Source of the DNA: 1-14-0-20-39-34 sp043800545
GTDB taxonomy: Bacteria; Patescibacteriota; Patescibacteriia; Magasanikbacterales; UBA922
Length of the DNA: 10,817 nt
Direction: 5' to 3'
Assembly (NCBI GenBank): GCA_043800545.1
Contig: JAZDMW010000062.1
Coordinates: forward strand, 1-10,817
Shown: positions 6,587-10,817 of the stretch, in pieces
Layout: the number at the start of each line of letters is the position of its first letter
How positions within the stretch are numbered: position 1 is the first letter of the stretch
Translations under genes and position numbers: made by a program
The notes under the pieces: model-generated
Database searches by the model: none
What the model was told of the DNA's origin: nothing
What the model saw: only the letters and a program-made list of their open reading frames with translations

Positions 6587-7262
6587 ACAAAAGAAGAAAC
6601 AAAAACAATCAATGCCCTCAACCCAGACGTATCTCCCAATAGCCGAGATTAAAGAGGGTATTGTGGTTTTGAAGGATGGTACTATGCGTGTAGTACTCAT
6701 GGTTTCGAGTGTGAATTTTTCTCTCAAATCAGAAGATGAACAGGGGGCTCTTATTTCTTCTTATGTTGGTTTTTTGAATTCCATAGATTTTCCACTTCAG
6801 ATTGTCATCCAATCTCGTCAGATGCAAATCGAACCGTATTTAGAGAAATTAAAATTGCTTGAAAGAAATCAAGCGAATGAACTTCTTCGTGTACAGATTG
6901 CGGATTATAGGAGTTTTGTGAAGGAACTAGTGGATATTGGACAAATTATGACGAAGAAATTTTATGTGGTTGTGCCTTTTGATCCTCTGTCCAATAAAAA
7001 GAAGAATTTTTTTTCACGTTTTGGTGAAGTCCTTCGTCCAGCAAAGACCATTCGTGTGAAAGAAAGCAGATTCCAACAAAGAAAAAAAGACTTAGAATTA
7101 CGTATACGTCAGGTAGTCGGAGGACTCGAAAGTATGGGGCTCAATGTTGCGCAATTGGATACACAGGCGCTTATTGAACTGTATTATACAAGTTATAATC
7201 CGGATATGGCGTTTGCACAGAATTTGGGCGACATAGAAAAATTACAATTCGAGAATATATAA
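6576..7262 (+). CDS. TraC-like / VirB4 N-terminal domain protein, 228 aa
   Basis: This looks like the TraC-like protein that precedes VirB4 in CPR secretion loci and corresponds to the extreme N-terminal domain of larger VirB4/TraC ATPases. The recognisable run is the motif near TYLPIAEIKEGIVVLKDG, then a beta-rich section with FPLQIVIQSRQMQIEPYLE. A helical arm follows, then FYVVVPFDPL and a C-terminal helix ending at IELYYTSYNPDMA. There is no Walker motif and no membrane segment. The ATG at 6576 overlaps the end of the PrgI gene by 11 bases, and an earlier GTG at 6543 lies deeper inside that gene. Only nine bases separate its stop from the VirB4 start. It likely works with that ATPase at the inner membrane. 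The family assignment comes from motif memory and gene order. Confidence 0.7.
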   Translation: MKNEQKKKQKQSMPSTQTYLPIAEIKEGIVVLKDGTMRVVLMVSSVNFSLKSEDEQGALISSYVGFLNSIDFPLQIVIQSRQMQIEPYLEKLKLLERNQANELLRVQIADYRSFVKELVDIGQIMTKKFYVVVPFDPLSNKKKNFFSRFGEVLRPAKTIRVKESRFQQRKKDLELRIRQVVGGLESMGLNVAQLDTQALIELYYTSYNPDMAFAQNLGDIEKLQFENI

Positions 7263-7271
7263 TAGGATACT

Positions 7272-9161
7272 ATGGCATTTCAACCAATACAATCACCCAA
7301 AAGAAATATTCCTATCGTGCAATCAAAAATAGATGCGGAAAAAGAAAGAGCAAGAGAGGAATTGATTACTCTTGAGGAAGAGCGAGTCTATCGCGAAGGT
7401 ACTGTTGCTATTCGCGATCTTATTGCTCCATCGGCTTTTCGTGTAGAATCAAACTTTGTTCAGTTGGGTGATATTTTTCTCCGTACCATTTATGTTATCT
7501 CTTATCCTCGATATATTTCTGTTGGTTGGAGTGCTCCGATTCTTAATTTGAATGTCACCATGGATATTGGAATGTTTTTTTATCCAATAAAAGCAGGTAT
7601 TATTTTGAAACAGTTGAAGAAAAAAGTGGGTAATATTGAAGCCCAAATATCTGCTGACACAGAAAAAGGTGCACCTCGTGATCCAATTCGTGAAACCGCT
7701 CTCCGAGATATTGAACAACTTCGTGATGATTTGACTCAAGGTATTGAACATTTTTTTCAATTCGCTTTTTATGTCACTATTTATTCTAAAAATTTGGAAG
7801 AACTCGATAGAACATCTCAGGACGTAGAAAATATTTTTGGTTCAAAGCTTATTTATAACAAATCTGTATATTTCCAGTCTGAACAAGGATTCACATCCAC
7901 TCTTCCAATTGGAATAGATGAACTCATGGTTGCTTTTAACATGAATTCTTCTCCAATTGCGGCATCATTTCCATTTATTTCCTCAGAACTCACAAGTGAT
8001 GATGGAATTTTGTATGGTATTAACCGTCATAACAATAGTTTGATCCTCTTTGATCGGTTTAGTTTGCAGAATGCAAATATGGTGGTGTTTGCGACATCTG
8101 GTGCTGGAAAATCATATGCAGTGAAATTAGAAGTGCTCAGAAGTCTCATGATGGGGACAGATATTATTATTATTGATCCAGAAATGGAATATGTTCACTT
8201 GAGTGAAGCCGTTGGTGGAACGTATGTAAATATTTCACTGGCATCAGAAAGTAAAGTCAATCCTTTTGATCTTCCACGTCCAGTCGGACAACAGGTTTCT
8301 ACTGAAGACATTATACGAAGTGCTGTTATTACACTCAAAGGTTTGGTACGTATCATGTTTGGTTCTTTGACAGCACAAGAAGATTCTTTGGTGGATCGTG
8401 CACTTCTCGAAACGTATGCAAAAAAGGATATTACATCAACATCAGATTTGACGACTGTTGAGGCTCCAATCATGCAGGATTTTTTGGATGTTCTTGAAGG
8501 TATGGAAGGTGCAGAAACACTGGTCCTAAAACTTCGTAAATTTACAGAAGGAACATTTTCTGGCTTGTTCAATTCCCCAACAAATGTGAATATGAACAAT
8601 CAGCTGGTAATATTTAGTGTTCGTGATTTGGAAGATGAGCTTCGTCCGATGTCTATCTATACGCTTATTAACTATGTGTGGAATATTGTTCGAAGTGAAA
8701 GAAAAAAACGTCTCCTTATCATTGATGAAGCATGGTGGCTCATGACACATGAAGATAGTGCGAAGTTTATCTATGCCCTTGTAAAACGTTGTCGTAAATA
8801 TTATCTTGGGGTTACGACTATTACTCAGGATGTAAATGACTTTTTGCGTTCTACCTATGGTCAAGCAATTGTAACGAATTCTTCAATGCAATTGTTGCTT
8901 CGTCAATCTCCGGCTGCGATTGATCCGATTCAAAAAATATTTATGCTTACAGAAGGAGAGAAATATTTATTGCTAGAAAGTGCTATCGGAGAGGGAATAT
9001 TTTTTGCAGGGTTAAAGCATGCCGCAATTAAAGTGGTCGCGTCTTATACAGAGGACCAGCTTATAACTTCTGATCCAAAACAGTTGCTTGAAATTGAACG
9101 TGCGAAAAAAGAATATGAGCAACAGATGGCTGGAGAAGAAGGAATGGGACTTTCTGTTTAA
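7272..9161 (+). CDS. VirB4-family secretion ATPase
   Basis: This is the motor ATPase of the system. It is expected to form hexamers at the cytoplasmic face of the channel. The RecA-like domain has Walker A (ATSGAGKS, residues 274-281, catalytic K280), then IIIIDPEMEY, Walker B (RLLIIDEAWW, with D485 and E486), and the TTITQDVNDFL motif (T518, Q519, D520). Late VirB4 features follow: QSPAAIDPIQKIFMLTEGE and GEGIFFAGLKHAAIKV. Residues 60-230 match the VirB4 N-terminal domain, including GDIFLRTIYVISYPRYI and a long helical arm. All catalytic motifs look intact. The length of 629 aa is short for VirB4 (about 800), consistent with the front domain being encoded by the preceding gene. A weak AGGA lies four bases before the ATG. 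Confidence 0.9.
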   Translation: MAFQPIQSPKRNIPIVQSKIDAEKERAREELITLEEERVYREGTVAIRDLIAPSAFRVESNFVQLGDIFLRTIYVISYPRYISVGWSAPILNLNVTMDIGMFFYPIKAGIILKQLKKKVGNIEAQISADTEKGAPRDPIRETALRDIEQLRDDLTQGIEHFFQFAFYVTIYSKNLEELDRTSQDVENIFGSKLIYNKSVYFQSEQGFTSTLPIGIDELMVAFNMNSSPIAASFPFISSELTSDDGILYGINRHNNSLILFDRFSLQNANMVVFATSGAGKSYAVKLEVLRSLMMGTDIIIIDPEMEYVHLSEAVGGTYVNISLASESKVNPFDLPRPVGQQVSTEDIIRSAVITLKGLVRIMFGSLTAQEDSLVDRALLETYAKKDITSTSDLTTVEAPIMQDFLDVLEGMEGAETLVLKLRKFTEGTFSGLFNSPTNVNMNNQLVIFSVRDLEDELRPMSIYTLINYVWNIVRSERKKRLLIIDEAWWLMTHEDSAKFIYALVKRCRKYYLGVTTITQDVNDFLRSTYGQAIVTNSSMQLLLRQSPAAIDPIQKIFMLTEGEKYLLLESAIGEGIFFAGLKHAAIKVVASYTEDQLITSDPKQLLEIERAKKEYEQQMAGEEGMGLSV

Positions 9162-9178
9162 TATCGTAATTAACTTTT

Positions 9179-9745
9179 ATGGAAGAAAATAATAAAAAGA
9201 AATTTATAATAGGGATAGTAATACTTCTCAGTATTATCATTATCCTTGTTTTGGTAGCATTTTTATCAAAAGATAAAATTCCATTTTTTCAAGAGGATGT
9301 GCCTCCTGTTTAAAATGAACTTCCTGTGCTTCTTGAAACGACTGTTCCTGAGATTAAAGAACCAGAAGAAGTGGTTGTACAAGATCCAGATGAAGTGTAT
9401 TTCAAAAAATTATCTGCGATGTTTGTTGAGCGTTTTGAGAGTCGCTCAGTATATAATGAAGATGCTCATATTGATGACGCCATTGCACTCGCAACACCAA
9501 AGTTTGCTACATGGATAGAATCACAGCGAGATGGTGAAAATACTGGGGGAGAAGGTATAACAACACGAGTACTTTCTACAAAAATTACAGAGAGGACAGA
9601 AGAGAAAGTTTCTGTAGATGTTGGAACTCAACAAGAGATATTAAAAGATGGAGCAAAAGAAGTTGTGTATAAAAATGGATCCGTTGTATTGCAAAAAATT
9701 TCTGGTGAATGGAAAGTGTCTGGGTGGTTTTGGAAAACAGAATAG
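9179..9745 (+). pseudogene. VirB8/NTF2-like anchored protein gene interrupted by one in-frame TAA
   Basis: One reading frame runs from ATG 9179 to TAG 9743-9745 with a single internal TAA at 9311-9313 (codon 45). Before it lie a short charged N-terminus, one transmembrane helix (about residues 9-29) and the start of a P/E-rich linker. After it the same frame continues the linker (NELPVLLETTVPEIKEPEE). Then comes a soluble domain of about 115 residues ending in VVLQKISGEWKVSGWFWKTE, which resembles the final strands of VirB8/TcpC-type NTF2-like domains. Anchor plus linker plus NTF2-like domain is the VirB8 plan and fits this operon. The interruption is a substitution, not a frameshift. It could be a real null allele, a sequencing error, stop readthrough, or reinitiation at GTG 9326. 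Without readthrough the soluble domain would lack its anchor. Confidence 0.65.
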
Positions 9746-9748
9746 TGT

Positions 9749-10405
9749 ATGTGGGAGGAATTGAAGAATATATATACTTTTATGAAAGATGGGTTATTTC
9801 CCATCTTTTGTGTTTTGTGTAAGAAGGAAGGAACTTTTTTGTGTGAGGATTGCGAGAGACATGTGATTGCAGATCCAAAGTGGCAGAAAAAAAGTAAAGA
9901 TATTGTTGGGGTATATACTCTATATTCATACAAACAGCCATCGATTAAAATATTGGTAGAGTTGTTTAAGTATAAACAAATAGAGGAACTTCATACTTTT
10001 TTTCATAAATTTTTGTTTCAGCATTTAAGCCATAAAAAAGAATTATTTTTGCATTATTACTATATTGTTCCTGTTCCACTTCATAAGAGGAGGTATAATG
10101 AAAGGGGATTTAACCAAGCAGAATATTTGGCAAAAAGTATTGCACTCGCCTTGAATAAGGAATATGTACCTCTTTTAGAGAGAAAAAAATATACAAAACA
10201 GCAGGTAAAAATGAATAGAGAAAAAAGACTTCGTAATTTGGAAAATGCTTTTGTAATAAACGAGGAATTTGGGACTCTTCAAGGGAAAAACATTCTTCTT
10301 GTGGATGATGTATATACCACTGGTGCGACTTTAGAAGAATGTGCTAAAGTGCTTCATGATGCTGGAGCAAATATTGTTGGTGGAATTACTTTTGCTCGTG
10401 GATAA
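9749..10405 (+). CDS. comF: ComF family protein (phosphoribosyltransferase-like)
   Basis: ComF proteins combine a small zinc-binding N-terminus with a type I phosphoribosyltransferase fold, and are linked to DNA uptake in transformable bacteria; the substrate is unknown. Here CxxC pairs at C21/C24 and C32/C35 form the likely zinc site. The family motif VPVPLHKRRYNERGFNQAE lies near residues 107-125. The PRPP-binding loop is VDDVYTTGAT (185-194). The length of 218 aa is normal. ATG 9749 is preferred because the residues before the cysteines match the usual ComF lead-in, although ATG 9782 is also in frame. It begins three bases after the secretion operon's last stop, so it may be co-transcribed, but a terminator-like hairpin lies at 9785-9808. 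A role in competence together with the secretion system is possible but unproven. Confidence 0.9.
   Translation: MWEELKNIYTFMKDGLFPIFCVLCKKEGTFLCEDCERHVIADPKWQKKSKDIVGVYTLYSYKQPSIKILVELFKYKQIEELHTFFHKFLFQHLSHKKELFLHYYYIVPVPLHKRRYNERGFNQAEYLAKSIALALNKEYVPLLERKKYTKQQVKMNREKRLRNLENAFVINEEFGTLQGKNILLVDDVYTTGATLEECAKVLHDAGANIVGGITFARG
9785..9809 (+). terminator. Terminator-like hairpin inside the start of comF
   Basis: AAAGATGGG (9785-9793) pairs perfectly with CCCATCTTT (9800-9808) across a 6-nt loop, and U-rich sequence (TTTTGTGTTTT) follows. It lies 40 bases after the last secretion-operon stop and overlaps comF codons 13-20. It could end or attenuate the upstream operon, or reduce comF expression. 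It is also possible that it is a chance product of the codons. Confidence 0.4.
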
Positions 10406-10411
10406 AGAGTC

Positions 10412-10440
10412 TTGACGAAAATGTCTAAATACTATATAAT
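10412..10440 (+). promoter_or_regulatory. Sigma-70 promoter for the serine tRNA pair
   Basis: TTGACG (10412-10417) and a perfect TATAAT (10435-10440) are 17 bases apart, starting six bases after the comF stop. Transcription from about 10447 gives a leader of roughly seven bases before the first tRNA. No separate well-placed promoter is seen before the second tRNA. Confidence 0.85.
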
Positions 10441-10453
10441 AATGTCTGTATAT

Positions 10454-10543
10454 GGAGAGATGGCTGAGCGGTTTAAGGCGGCGGTCTTGAAAACCGTTGT
10501 CCGTTAACGCGGACCTAGGGTTCAAATCCCTATCTCTCCGCCA
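10454..10543 (+). tRNA. tRNA-Ser (anticodon TGA)
   Basis: The acceptor stem GGAGAGA (10454-10460) pairs with TCTCTCC before discriminator G10540, and CCA is encoded at 10541-10543. The anticodon loop CTTGAAA (10486-10492) carries anticodon TGA at 10488-10490, reading UCA and related serine codons. A long variable arm (TCCG...CGGA) gives the class II form expected for serine. The T-arm is GGG-TTCAAAT-CCC. All arms fold cleanly. Confidence 0.95.
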
Positions 10544-10563
10544 TATCCACTTTATTGTGGGTA
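10544..10563 (+). repeat. Hairpin between the two tRNA genes
   Basis: TATCCAC (10544-10550) pairs with GTGGGTA (10557-10563), seven pairs with one G-U, directly after the CCA of the first tRNA. No T-run follows, so read-through into the second tRNA is expected. It may guide processing of the tandem precursor. Confidence 0.4.
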
Positions 10564-10590
10564 ATCAGCCTGGAGAATGAATAAAATACT

Positions 10591-10683
<93 letters not shown>

Positions 10684-10712
10684 TTTTCACTTTTTGTGAA
10701 ATCGTAAGAAAC

Positions 10713-10747
10713 TGCCTCGGCGCAAAGCGCCTCGGCATGGTATTTTT
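10713..10747 (+). terminator. GC-rich hairpin, possible terminator of the tRNA operon
   Basis: TGCC-TC-GGCGC (10713-10723) is mirrored by GCGCC-TC-GGCA (10727-10737) around an AAA loop, giving nine pairs with one symmetric internal mismatch region. A T5 run follows at 10743-10747, five bases after the stem. It also contains two direct copies of GCCTCGGC. The gap before the Ts weakens the terminator reading. A REP-like repeated element is the alternative. Confidence 0.4.
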
Positions 10748-10817
10748 CCGCAATTTTGAAGGCATTTTTGAAATCCAAAACCAAAGTGCGGTCGGCAATG
10801 CGGAAGTTCGAACCAAT
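10748..10817. other. Right edge, no supported gene
   Basis: The last bases are open on both strands up to the edge. On the + strand the frame from ATG 10737 gives 27 codons with no recognisable motif. On the minus strand an open frame continues into the antisense of the second tRNA, which marks it as spurious. I cannot assign a function. Confidence 0.3.

Noticed and set aside
9311..9313. Alternative genetic code with TAA as a sense codon
   Set aside because: TAA ends at least four other genes here (stops at 6131, 7262, 9161 and 10405) at sensible positions, so the standard code holds.
9297..9518. Plus-strand 73-codon frame across the internal stop of the VirB8-like gene
   Set aside because: It is in another frame with no domain features. 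The in-frame continuation after the TAA encodes a coherent soluble domain instead.

Overview
The window looks like chromosomal DNA of a member of the Candidate Phyla Radiation (Patescibacteria), most likely Parcubacteria-like. This is inferred from four things. A VirB6-like protein carries a very long cytoplasmic tail. It is followed by two unrecognised proteins, a PrgI protein, a separate TraC-like protein and a VirB4 ATPase. Shine-Dalgarno signals are mostly absent. The DNA is AT-rich with the standard code, since TAA, TAG and TGA all end genes here. No database search was possible, so the lineage is a judgement from gene order and sequence style.

Layout, with every gene on the + strand. 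Bases 1-135 are the tail of an unrecognised gene. Bases 136-680 hold no conventional gene but are the densest non-coding part. There is a cluster of five DnaA-box-like 9-mers (139-239), then an AT-rich stretch (240-297). Next comes a near-consensus sigma-70 promoter (298-326), a roughly 275-nt transcript predicted to be highly structured (about 333-604), an intrinsic terminator (582-610), and an extended -10 promoter (655-663) for the downstream operon. The structured transcript matches no RNA family I could recognise (not tmRNA, RNase P or SRP RNA by their core motifs) and is the main candidate for something undescribed.

Bases 681-9745 form one type IV secretion-type operon: VirB6/TrbL-like channel protein, two unrecognised helper proteins, PrgI (VirB3-like), a TraC-like VirB4 N-terminal partner, VirB4 ATPase, and a VirB8/NTF2-like anchored protein. 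Most genes are packed within a few bases or overlap, which implies co-transcription and translational coupling. The VirB8-like gene carries one in-frame TAA between its membrane anchor and its folded domain. No relaxase, VirD4 or VirB11 is present in the window, so DNA conjugation cannot be concluded.

Bases 9749-10405 encode a ComF-family phosphoribosyltransferase-like protein. A terminator-like hairpin sits inside its first codons and may end the secretion operon. Bases 10412-10682 hold a consensus promoter and two tandem class II serine tRNAs (anticodons TGA and GCT). The last 135 bases contain a GC-rich hairpin and no gene that I can support.
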